Assembly (NCBI GenBank): GCA_017562135.1
Contig: QEYB01001456.1
Span: forward strand, 124,001 to 188,000
DNA length: 64,000 nucleotides
Direction of reading: 5' to 3'
Source: Dipylidium caninum
Lineage: Eukaryota; Platyhelminthes; Cestoda; Cyclophyllidea; Dipylidiidae
Made by a program: the position numbers and the translations under genes. The notes under the pieces are model-generated. The model was not told where the DNA came from. It did no database searches and saw only the letters and a list, made by a program, of their open reading frames with translations. Below, piece by piece: positions 10,640 through 21,600 of this stretch (the first letter of the stretch is position 1; the number at the start of each line of letters is the position of its first letter).

Positions 10640-13600
10640 ATGCGTAGTTGGATGAATTTTGCTGGTGAGGATATGCTTTGCTTTAACGATCAGCGCCCTC
10701 GGAACTTCGTTGAAGCATCTGAAATGCGGATGCAGCACGAGCAAATCGAATTTAAATTTTTGGTACCTTTGGTTCCCACCTATTTTTAATGTGCATAGGA
10801 TTACCTTGCCAAGTTTGTGTCACTCAAGGAAACGCGCTCGAATGTTCCTCAAAATGACGCTATTTCAAAACTAAACTCTGAAATTACTGCGTTTGCAACA
10901 AAGCTTAACCTTAAATCACAGTTCGTTGTCTCATGTTTTACGTACTTTCGCGTGCGAGAGGAGGTAATTATCTTGTTTTTTTTTAAAAATAGCTTTGTAA
11001 TCTTCTTGATGACATAGAGAATTCAGCAAACTGGTCCGACTTATCCTGCACGAAAACAATCCTAAATGCAATACACCTTTTGGACCAAGGAATGGCTTCT
11101 TCTTACTCGAAGATAGCGATACTCTTTCGTGAACTCCAACGTTTGAAAACTATAGTAGAGACTAAGGAGAATGGGTATATTTATAATATAGAAAGTGAAT
11201 TCCGAGAAACATGTCGCCTGACTGCCAGTGCTCAAAGGCACTGATTGAACTTAGGAAATTGGTTTTATTTAAGGAACGCCGGGTAAGCACGGCGGCATAG
11301 CCTCGAACTTTCATAAGTGGAAATTATTTTTTCGCCCTAAGTGACAGGGATCCTTTCTTCCCTCATAGATCTCGGAATGCGAGGAGAAACTCACTTCAGC
11401 AATTGGATTTTTTAATACAATTACCATTGAAATAAATTTGGTATACGAAAAAGAATTTGTTGGGAATTCATCGTTCCAATCTTCTGTACTTGCCAAAACT
11501 TATCGAGGTCTTGCTGAACACTTACATGTTAGTTTAATCCGTACAATTGTTGTCACTTCTTTCCCCGTAAGTAAAATAATTCTTTGTATTAGGTATCATT
11601 TAATAAATGTCTGCAGTTATTCGACGTTTACCAGCGGATGTGTGCTATAGATGATCGATGCATGCGTAAGCGTATTCCATCCGCCATATCCCGACTTTCC
11701 ACTCTTTACGTTCAATTTTGCGAAGAAATAGAGGCGATTATTAGAATTACGGAACATTGCGAATCATTTTATAGCGAAGCCGATTTAGTGAGTACTATTT
11801 ATTTTCGAGTAACCATCCTATATCTACAGATTTTCGTAACTTGGTAATCGATACAAAGTCTTAGTAACAACTTTTATGATTCCGCGTATAGCTACTCGAA
11901 ACTGTGAGGAATGTTCTTTTTGGTATCGCTACTCAACAGACTTCTGGTACCGAAATCGACACTTTGGGAGATTTGGATGAAGAATTCCAAAGTCTGGAGA
12001 AACTTGCTGCAGAGATACTAGAGAATAATGGCTGTGTACCCCAAATGTTAGTGATTATTCAGGTGAAACTTTTAGTTATGATGTTAACTTCCTTTTTTGG
12101 CTAGTTTACAAGTTAGATTTATTAATTTTTATGCTTGGTTTTGAGTGGAATTTCAAGGTGATCAAATTTCTTCAGCCCAACCAAAGCATCTGAAAAAATG
12201 AGGAAACGGGTTCGAATGAAATTGTACACCGTTTGGCTCAAAATCCAGGAATACAAAAAGAGGACAGAAAATGTTGGCGATCAAGTACGTCGTCTTGGTG
12301 ATTTGTCACCAAACTGGTATAAATATCAGGTATCAAAGTCAGCTCAAAAAATGCTGAAACCTTCGCAGTCGATGTCTCTAGTCAGACAGTTTTCAAGTAA
12401 TATTTCAGCTCATTCCCCAAATTTGTCATCTATTTCAATGTCGGATTCTCCCGATTCAAATCACACTTACGAAGAGAATGTGGATAACGTAAGTTACGAT
12501 ATGCTTGCTTTTTTATAGCAGCTTCGAGATGAGGCTACCCACCATCATAAGATCCTCCAATTACAGACAACAAAAGAGCATGAAGATTTACTTCGGCGCG
12601 AACAATTGCTTCCGCGCATTTCCCACTTCAAGAGCGAGTTGAGGGCTTGTGAGCAACAACTTGAGAAGCTTATTAATGCTTCTTGCTGTCCTGATGGGGT
12701 CGAGATCTCGAAGAACTACCTGCAAAAATTGGAGGCCATCAATTCCGAAACACTGTATCTACGGCAAACTGTTCCTGTGAGTTTAGTCAAATGTAGTTGC
12801 AGTCGGACACCACTACGTTCCTTCAACGGAGGTAGCTAAATGCTGATGTGAAGTGTTGTGCCTTAATTCTACGGTGTCGGCACCGACGTCGGATCGACCT
12901 TTTATGTGGACATTCAGAGGGCTTGGGGAATGGCCACTTTAAGAAACTCATTCCATTCTTATTTGGTTAGCAGTTTCTGTGAGGGATTATTTAAATTAGT
13001 TCCACCCACTTGTTCTCCTATTGCGTGTTTCTTATTCTTAAGGTTCAGGAGAAATTTTTGGACGACCTTAACAAGGATGTGAAAGCTGCTTTCACCACTG
13101 AGGCATGCAAGGATGCGGTCGGGGCTCGGGAAGAATGGGTTAAGTATGTGGAAGAATTGGGCAAATTCGAGTCAACTCTGTCGGAATTGATACAGGTGAC
13201 TTCAGTAGTGGATTTATCTCTCGTCCGAGTTGGTCGACCATCTATTATCGGTAGCGGCACTAAGTTGATTCCTGCAATGGGGAGTTTCATAGAATGCAGA
13301 AGCGTCGACGATATCGCGCGGGGTGAAGGGGGGGGGGTGGGGGTGATAATTGCGTGAGCTAGGGCCATCTGCGTGGTAGACTGGCACGGTAAAGAGGCTG
13401 TTTGTGAGTACGAGGGGTGCAGAGTCTGCGTTCACGTGGTAGGGACGACAACTTTTGTAAAAAGTTCATCATAATTCCTTTCTATTGGCCATTGCGGCTG
13501 TCGCTGACTATGGTTATGCACCTTCCTCATTCAGAGTTCTACTCTTCTTGCGGCAGCTAGAGAGTTCACGAGCCACCTCCAATCCAAATTCGACGGTCTT

Positions 13601-14449
13601 GTTCAAGACTCGGAAACCCTTTCAGGCGTTCAAGTGAGCGAGCCTTTTACCGACGTTTTTTTCACAGTCATGAGGAGAGCAATAACTCGCAGAAGTGATT
13701 ACGGCCTCTAGGTAGATATGAGCGCTGTCCTCGACTTACAGTCTTAATGCCCATTCAAATAATGTGGAGGGTGTTTTTGGTCAGACTTCGTGTGTGTGGT
13801 GCGTCTGTGCCACAATCCACGCTTGTAGCTCTTATTTGCATAATTTGTGCGATGGTCGAGTTGTAGAATATTTGACTATGTAGGTTATATGTTCTTCTGT
13901 TAATCATTGAAATACCTCAATTTCTTTCGGTTTCTCCGATACATCTTCCATTTTAGGGAGGCCTGACTTTCCGAAGCCCACGTCCTGTTTAGAATCACGC
14001 ATTGTAGTTCAAGACAAAAGGAGATAGATATTTTATCCAACTGCTTTTTTATCTAGCCCTTTTTACTTCCCATTTAGCAAGAAGCAGCTCGATTACAGGA
14101 GAAAATAGAACGGTATCTTAATTCTGGTGAAAATCATTTGCGTTCTGTATTATTAACCGCATCACCGGTAATCTGGCCGATTGAAGGACCTCGGTTAACT
14201 GCGGGTACGCCGGAGAAGGCTAACGAGGAGGGTGAAATAAGAGCAACAAGCCCGAAAGACCGCGCAGCCTGCATGGAGTCGAACGAACCTTCATATCACG
14301 ATGGTTTGTCGTTCCTCGATTCCGTTAACAGTTTTGCTTCTCCTCTTAAAAACGGGAATATGGACCGGATGTTAAGATTTTTACGGGAACTCTCCGATGG
14401 TGCTTCCCACCATGAAGTGGCAAATAATGGTTTTGAGTCTCTCGTTTAA
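10640..14449 (+). CDS. Spectrin-repeat (triple-helix) module of a large cytoskeletal or muscle protein
   Basis: Eleven exons can be chained in frame: 10640-10762, 10814-10963, 10993-11282, 11369-11566, 11617-11787, 11892-12046, 12176-12488, 12519-12776, 13043-13195, 13535-13633 and 14078-14449. The translation is almost all amphipathic helix of spectrin type, for example LCNLLDDIENSANWSDLSC, KIAILFRELQRLKTIV, FDVYQRMCAIDDRC, LDEEFQSLEKLAAEILEN and RISHFKSELRACEQQLEKL. The first exon could hold the start (MRSWMNFAGED), but an acceptor precedes it, so an upstream exon is possible. Exon 3 needs a one-base correction near 11245. The last exon runs to TAA at 14447-14449, or is spliced at a GT shortly before it into the Ig exons. 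Spectrin-like repeats occur in Trio, MCF2L and CCDC141-like proteins. CCDC141 also ends in Ig, which makes it the nearest known architecture. Exact orthology is not established. Confidence 0.65.
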
Positions 14450-14951
14450 GCACCGAATAATTTTTACTTTTCTTACTATATGGTTGTCACTAATCCCCAC
14501 CAACTTCGCACGTAAAAGGGCTTCAAAGTAAATCGCCAAATTTTGTTTGGTTTCCTCTCGACTCCTGACACTTTCATGCGTATGGTAGCGGATGCTGATT
14601 TGGCGTCCTCTGGGACGCGGTCAGGCCGGGCAAAGCGATTTGCCTAAGGCCGGCGCTTCTGCGGTCACACACCGCTACCGAGACTCCGTGATACTGTGAA
14701 AGGGCTGCTTTTCAGTAATGCGGTTGATGTTCACGTCTCCATCGTGGCATTAGCCTCTTAACTCAATAGGTGTTGACCCCTTAAATAAAACCACAGACTC
14801 TGCACTATCACCAGATAATTTATGGTTTACTGCCACACGTGCTTGGTGGGACCTTGTGACGAAATACTCATGAATTTACTCGTGTCTCTAGTGGTACTAG
14901 GACTTCAAAATCTCGAAATGAACCAACAAAATTGCTTCATGTTTTGTGCAG
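14450..14951 (+). other. Spacer between spectrin and Ig modules, with a nested hairpin element
   Basis: No exon is supported here apart from the acceptor of the following Ig exon. Positions 14584-14679 contain an outer 8-bp inverted repeat enclosing two perfect 6-bp hairpins, described in the findings. The stretch could be an intron of one long gene or the spacer between two genes. Confidence 0.5.
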
Positions 14952-15623
14952 ATGAAGTTTATTTTACCAAAGAATTGGAGGTGATGAATGCTACACCGGG
15001 AAGTTCAATTACAATTCACTGTAGCTTTCGTGGGTTCGACACGGAGCCTCTCGTTAAATGGGCATTCATCCCAGCTCATCAGAGGTCCGAAGCAGACGCC
15101 CTCGTCGAATCATTTCTTTATTCAACCACCGAGCCCTACAACGACGCCCAGCACGCGTCCCTTCTTATACCCAATGTGCTGTACAAACACGCCGGCCTCT
15201 ACGTCGCGACGATAGCGCGTCCGCGGACTGGTGAGCAGATAACGAGCTCGGGTGAGTCGAATCTACGTATGGCCAGTCACTAGAACGCCTGTATTATAGC
15301 GGCGATTGTGCTTTTAGCCAAACTCTACGTGAAACCCAAATTGAAGCGCGGCCTTAGCGACCTGGAAGCAATTGTTGACGGGAATAATTGCACAATCACC
15401 GGAAATGATGTGGAATTTTTCCTTGAATATGACGGCTTCGATGAAATACCTTCGCGTGTCGTCTGGTTGCACAACGGCAGACCAGTTGATCCGACGAAGT
15501 GGACCATTTCTATCAGTCCATTAACGACTCGAATCAGGTCAGACTGTATAAAGTCGGTTGACGAGGGGCAATACGTCTGTCAGGTGGCTGACGATGCTCT
15601 CGGCGTCAGCCTGGAATCCTCAG
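14952..15623 (+). CDS. Ig domains 1 and 2 exons
   Basis: The first exon (14952-15251) reads SSITIHCSFRGFDTEPLVKW, then ASLLIPNVLYKHAGLYVATI, and ends ITSSG before GTGAGT. Its F-strand Cys is replaced (AGLYVATIA), so this domain lacks the core disulfide. The second (15318-15623) reads VEFFLEYDGFDEIPSRVVW, LHNGRPVDPTKW and DEGQYVCQVADDALGVSLES, and ends phase 1 at GTGAGA. Both have the strand order of an I-set Ig. Confidence 0.75.
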
Positions 15624-18600
15624 GTGAGACACACTATTTCAATCTCCTCCGTGTGGTCCATCCACATCTTCTACCACTGTCTTTATTAATGCGAAGACCC
15701 TCTCCACTAAACTTGTTTTACTCGTAAATTCCGCGACGACCCAAGAGACCGATAGGCTCATTGAGACGCAATCATGTGCGCCTGTTTGGTTACAGATTAA
15801 ACGTTTCAGTAGAAGGAAATAAATGTCATTTTGGGAAGAAAGATTATTTTTGATAAGTATGCCTTCATGAAAGTCGCCTGAGAACTTGCTCCTTCGTAAG
15901 TTATTCTCCAAATCTCCTTTCATTCAACTGCTGCGGCTGCCAAATTGCCCCACGTGGCACATCTTCCATTCGTACGACAACGCACATTTGTCCGTTACTC
16001 CTCAGGCGACCGCTCTAAATTACATCTTAAGCCAGCTTCCACGATGGAGTCCCTTTTTTGCTTACCCTTTGGTCTGCGTTTATCGAGGGACGCTGTTCAG
16101 ACGTGGGGACATGCGGCGCCACACGCTAGCCAGGACGAAGCCTTCACAGGCGCATAACCACCTCGGCGATATTCTCAGTGTGTCCAAATAAATCCAATTG
16201 GGGAGGCTAAGTTTCCCGCCAAAAAGTACATTTTCGAGCGCCCTATCCGTTTTTACACAGCACCAAAAGAGCCGGGGCGGGTTGCGTCGCCCCGGATTTT
16301 CGTCCGCATGACCTAATTGGGCCCTGCGCCCCACATCTCCTGGTGTCCAGAGGGTGGGGGAGTTCCCTTTGCCGGTGAACTTGTAAACTGACTTTTGCAC
16401 CAAATAAATCTGCCTCACAGTGCATATGCGCCGGTGAGTGTTTGGCCGTGGATAACGCAGTGTCGGAGACCATTGTGTCCTTTTCCTATGGTACACACTT
16501 GAAGCCTGCGCAGTCGTCCTCTCACTGATTCCAAACATGCACCTGCTTTTACCACGGCTGGTTTTTTTCTCACTGTTTCGTGTAATAGCGGAGAATTTGC
16601 GGCTCTGTCTTCCCTTTACGCGAGTTTTGTTTGCCCCGAAGCGGGGAGATTTGTGATTAGGAATGATGAAATGAATCCCACTGAATTTTGCTTGGTGCTA
16701 ATGCACACATCACCCTTCTCACCAAACCGTGAAGCAACACTTAGGGTGCAGAACGCGCTTGACGTGCCTCGGCCAATTTCTCGAGCCTCCTCCCGCACCG
16801 GCACCCCTCTAGTGGATGAGGAATCCTCCTGGATAACTAAAGCTTTGGATAGCTCTCCACTTTCTCTCAAGTGTCCACTTCCCAGTGCTGCTTTTGAGGC
16901 CTACGACAGGGCCCGCCGTGTTCGTATGCAGTGGTTCCGCGACGGCACCCAGCTCTACGACTCCGGCTGGCAGACACCTAACTATTTTACAAGAAGCCAG
17001 GGCGTCTCGTTTGTGGATGGAAAGACATTTTGGAGCGTGAAAATGAGCGAAGGAAAGACGGTGCTACTCAGCACCGATCGTATCCGACCGGTGGACGCTG
17101 GCCGCTATTCATGTCGTGTGCGCATTGGCGATGAAACTTACCAATCATCCGGCAAGTTCCTCGCCCCTTCCCCCATTGCAACCGTTCTGTAAGCCATAAG
17201 ATTATTGCGAGTATGATCGTATAGCACATGGAGTGGTAGAAGCACCAGTTTCCATAATAATTTCATTATGGTAGTCTTATTTTGCATCTCGTGAATCACT
17301 CACTCGACTTCGCATTGGAAGACTTAGTTATTTGCACGAAAGAAACCGAAATAAACTACTCGTCAACTAGGAGATCTTAACTTAAGGGATCCCTTTTGAA
17401 CGGTTGGGCATTGCCTCATTCATAGCCGAAGACAGCCTGCTCTGTAAGCGCTTAGGAGCGGAGGTGTGAGAGGGCGCAATTGCCCTCGCCTCCGACACAA
17501 CCTCACTCTTCAATGGCCCACAGGCTTGCCTCCGAGGGTTGCTTAACTTGGACCTTCTCCCCCTAACCTTTTATTATTGAGTGTTACAAGACATCAATGA
17601 GAAGGAAGTGTGGAAACTCCTTCTCTTGCGATTCAGGCCTCGTTGCGGTGTGTTCGAGCCAGCAGTTTGTGGAGCAGTTGACTGGGGTGAAGGTGTACCT
17701 TGGCGAGCCGGCACTGCTTCGGTGTCGAGTGGAGCCGTGGGTGACGGCGAATAGTCCTGAACTGGCGACCACAGTCAACTGGTACCACTTCGAAACCGCC
17801 TTGACACCGGAACTGCAAAAGCAGATAGGCGTAAGGACGGAGTGCAATGAAGGCTTGTGCACATTGCAAATTGAGAAGACATCGAGGCGCTTTGGCGGCC
17901 TGTACAAGTGTGAAGCGAAGAATAAGCTCGGAGTCTGCGCAACCAGTTGCCGGTTGCTTATTGACTGTAAGTCATCCCCTACAGTAGCAACTAGCCTCCA
18001 CTCAAGGAGTATTTAGCCATTGCCGCTGCGGCACCCGTCGTGCGTAATCCCATTTCGAGTAATTCAACATTTGGCCATGTGGCGAACTGTGCTAGCGTTC
18101 CGCACTGTCTTAGTGCGGTAGAGCGCCTAATTACTGGCGGCCTTCCTGAGTGTAGCTGCAGGCATTCACCGCTCATATTTTTGTCCTCAACCACCAAACG
18201 GCGGTCCTTTAGTTATTTCAAGCCCCTTCCCCTCACATTCGCTTTCTACCTCGACCGAGAAGAGGGAAACGCGGTTTTGAGGCAATGCCTTGATTATTCT
18301 ACATTAAGTACCGGTTCCTCCTACTATTTTGGGTCCAATTCAATCTCTGAGCGACCCAAGTGGCGGCAACGCGGCTCTTCTTAAAGTGGAATACGACGCC
18401 TTGCCTCAACCCGTGGTCACGTGGTTCAAAAACGGTCAACCCATTGAAGGAGGAACAGGCGACCACGAGGTAGTTAATAGAGCTTTCCGCTTTTCAATGG
18501 TGCACCTCTTGCTTTTCTACCTTGCATGCTAATTGTAACTGAAAGGTATTACAAGAGTTCTAAGGCTCCCCTTAGTCAAGTCGCATTGTCGGAAGTCAAC

Positions 18601-21600
18601 GTTTCGCCATGCCTTCATTGTCCACTGAGGGAGGAACTGTGATACACTTTGCAGATTACAACGACCAAAGAAGAAAGTCTCCTCCGCATTGTAAATCCAG
18701 ACACTGAAGATAACGCCAAATATTCCGTCGCCATCAAGAACGTCGCTGGCAGTGCCGAATCTTCAAGTACTTTTCCTCTTGTCCAGTGAGTCTACGCCGT
18801 CTTAGATGCCTTCCTTCTTACATCTTGGCTGCGTCAGTCTGCTGAGACAGTGAATAAGGGTGCTTAAGTTAACTTCACAAAAGGCGACCACTTTCGAGAA
18901 GCAACATCTCGTTCTGAATTTGATGTGATGCCTGGTAGCCTCTGCAGCCTATTTTGTAGTCATACCGGCCTCCCACTCAAGTCTTTGGCTTGGAAGAGGT
19001 CCTTTCTATTAGGCTGACGATCGGTTTGATTGTCCATCCTTCACTTCTAACTCATCTCTCCAGTACCTCCTTAATTTACTAAGTAAATAAGTGGCTGCCA
19101 CACGTCTTCAGTGCAAAGCTACAGAGTGGCACCTTCTTTTTCAGGTTGAGTTATTTTCCACGTCTCCTTGTAAAGAAGCCTGCTCAAAGGAAACGATATC
19201 ATCTGAGAAAGTCGTTGGAGTTTGTGATAACCGCACTGTTAGTCTTAATTCCACATAATGCGCATTTTATTTAAGACAGGCAGGCAGGCAAGCAGAGAAC
19301 TCGTCTGTGTTTCAGTCATCACGACTTCTGCTTCTTTCGGTATGCACCATCAGGAATGTCAAATAGAAGGACGTTTTTGTTCAGTCTTCCTTAGGAAAAC
19401 GAGTGTTTACCTAGTCTTTGCCTCAAGGCCATGCGAGGCTCGTCTTCGACCCCATAAGAAGGCAGTTCGCGAGGAATTCGGTCCAGCAATTCACAGGGCT
19501 GCCCGTAGTTCGGGCTACTGTGGAGGCGAGAGCAAACCTGTCGCGCCTCATAGTCCCTCGATAAAGTTGAAGTTGACGTATCCTCCGATGCATTACGGCT
19601 CATTTGACAGGTAGAATGAGCGCGTCACCGTAGAGCCAATTGCTTGTCTTCCTCGTCACGACACACCAGGCTTGGCTAATGGCGAGCACCTGCTCCGTGA
19701 TATGCCTTCCAGACGAAGTCCACACGTGCGCTGCTATATGACGGCGGGCAGTCTAGACCGGTTGGCCTGGCTGTCCGCCCTTCCATTGCCACTAATCTTT
19801 AACACTTTGCAAAACTCTCACTGCTATGATGGAGAAGAAGTGGCTTTCGCTGCCGTACGACATCCAGAAGCCGTAGAACCCCTCACAAGTCTGTTTATTT
19901 GGTCAGCCTGATGTCCCGCGTCGTGAAGTCGTTCGGACGCGGTGGCGGTGTAGGGTATGAAAGCACATTTGTGCAAACACCGACATCGTTTTCAGTGGGT
20001 GTGAGTGAACAATAGTGTCCTGTAGAAGTGCGTTGGTAATGGCCTCTCTTTCATGCACTTTCTTGTTTTTCCGTCCACCACTGAAGTAGGAGTGCCAAAA
20101 CTTGTAGCATTCTATTTTACCCAACAACTTGCGGTTGAACTCGACCTTCGATTAGCACCCTATTACAGATTTTATTGCCTTATACAAACAAACGCATAAA
20201 CGTATATTCATTTTACGGCTTGACCACCATCGAATGCACGTAGAAGTAGCGGGCACCGAGGCCGGAGGCAAGCGGGTCTTTGTCCGCAGCGCAGCGGTGC
20301 GCGCGCACGTGGTCACTTCGCGCTCCGCCATGCGGTGCGCCCACCCTGCGGTCCACGGACCTTTCCACGGCACGCCTGCCTTAGCAGGCCGCCAGATCAC
20401 CAGCCCTACTCCGACTATTCCACTTCTTTGCGTTATGCTAGCCTTCTCTACAGCGAAAAGCACACACCCTCCTACTCTGTCATAACACGTCACTCGACGA
20501 AGTGGAGAATAACTAGTTTTGGCCCGAGTAACCGGTCGTGGGACGCACGATTCAAGGTAATGGGTGAGCGAATGCACGAGCCTGGCGCGGACGTCTGCTC
20601 TTTCGCCTCCGGGCGATCGACTTTGTCTGCGTCGCGTTAGACCCTTCTCTAGGGAAGGCGGCGCTGCAAAGGCTGAAATGCATTTACTTCGATCATGTAG
20701 TCGTCGATTAAATCAGTCCTCGTAAAATTAATTTTTTTATGTGATCTAAAGTAAAGCTTTTTTAGCATAAATCTTCTGCCCTGGATGCTAGGCATTTATT
20801 AAAAGTGCGGAAGTACATACTTTTCTCTAGCACAACAACTGTACGTTACCCTTGCATGGGCCGAGTTATATCATCACGGAGGCGATCTGAAGGCTCCGCA
20901 GTTCACCATGGCTCAGTGTATCCCCTACTGTGCATTCTTTAAGCACACAATCCACTTGCACTGTAACCCTCTTTTAGAACGGGTAGAAAACAATCAAGCA
21001 GCTATTTCAAGAGATCTTCGCTGCCAACTTTACACTGTCAACATAGAGAAGATCAGGACAAAGCATCGCCGTTTTCTCAAACTGACGAGTCCGACCCTCA
21101 GGTGTGTAGACATGGTGAAGAGGAAGGTGCTGCAGGGGATGAGGACGCACCAATTCGTCCCACTCCACTGCCGCGTGAAAGGCGACGACCATCTTGTCAA
21201 GCTGTTCATACTCAGCAAACAGGAGAAAGTACGGTGCACAAAACCAGGACTGACAGTTGTTTTATCCGTCCCACCACGTCTATGGGGGTGAATGAGATCG
21301 AACAGTCTAGGCCTGAGCCGACCGCAAATGATGCTGCACAGGTGCAAAGGCTATGTCTCGACGGAGGAAACTTCTTTTTCCTTCAACCGCAAAGTATTTC
21401 TGCAAATGTCGGCGAAACTATTGTTTTCAGTTGTGTGATTCGGCCCCCTCCTGACGCGCCTAAAGTCCACTCGGTGTCATGGCGGCGTCAGAACCGTGAA
21501 TTGCCACAAGACGGGCCCACAACGCCGCGAATATCTGTGAAAGCTAATGACCCCTATGACGGGGTGTTTCAGCTGCGGATCGCCGACGTCGCTGAAGACG

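Noticed and set aside
14584..14679. tRNA or tRNA-derived element
   Set aside because: A 7-bp acceptor-like stem is present, but there is no T-arm consensus, no usable anticodon arm, and the two inner hairpins do not fit a cloverleaf.
20152..20577. A 141-codon minus-strand frame in GC-rich sequence
   Set aside because: It has no recognised domain, no splice logic and biased Arg/Thr/Ala composition expected from GC-rich non-coding DNA. It lies inside the Ig gene intron.
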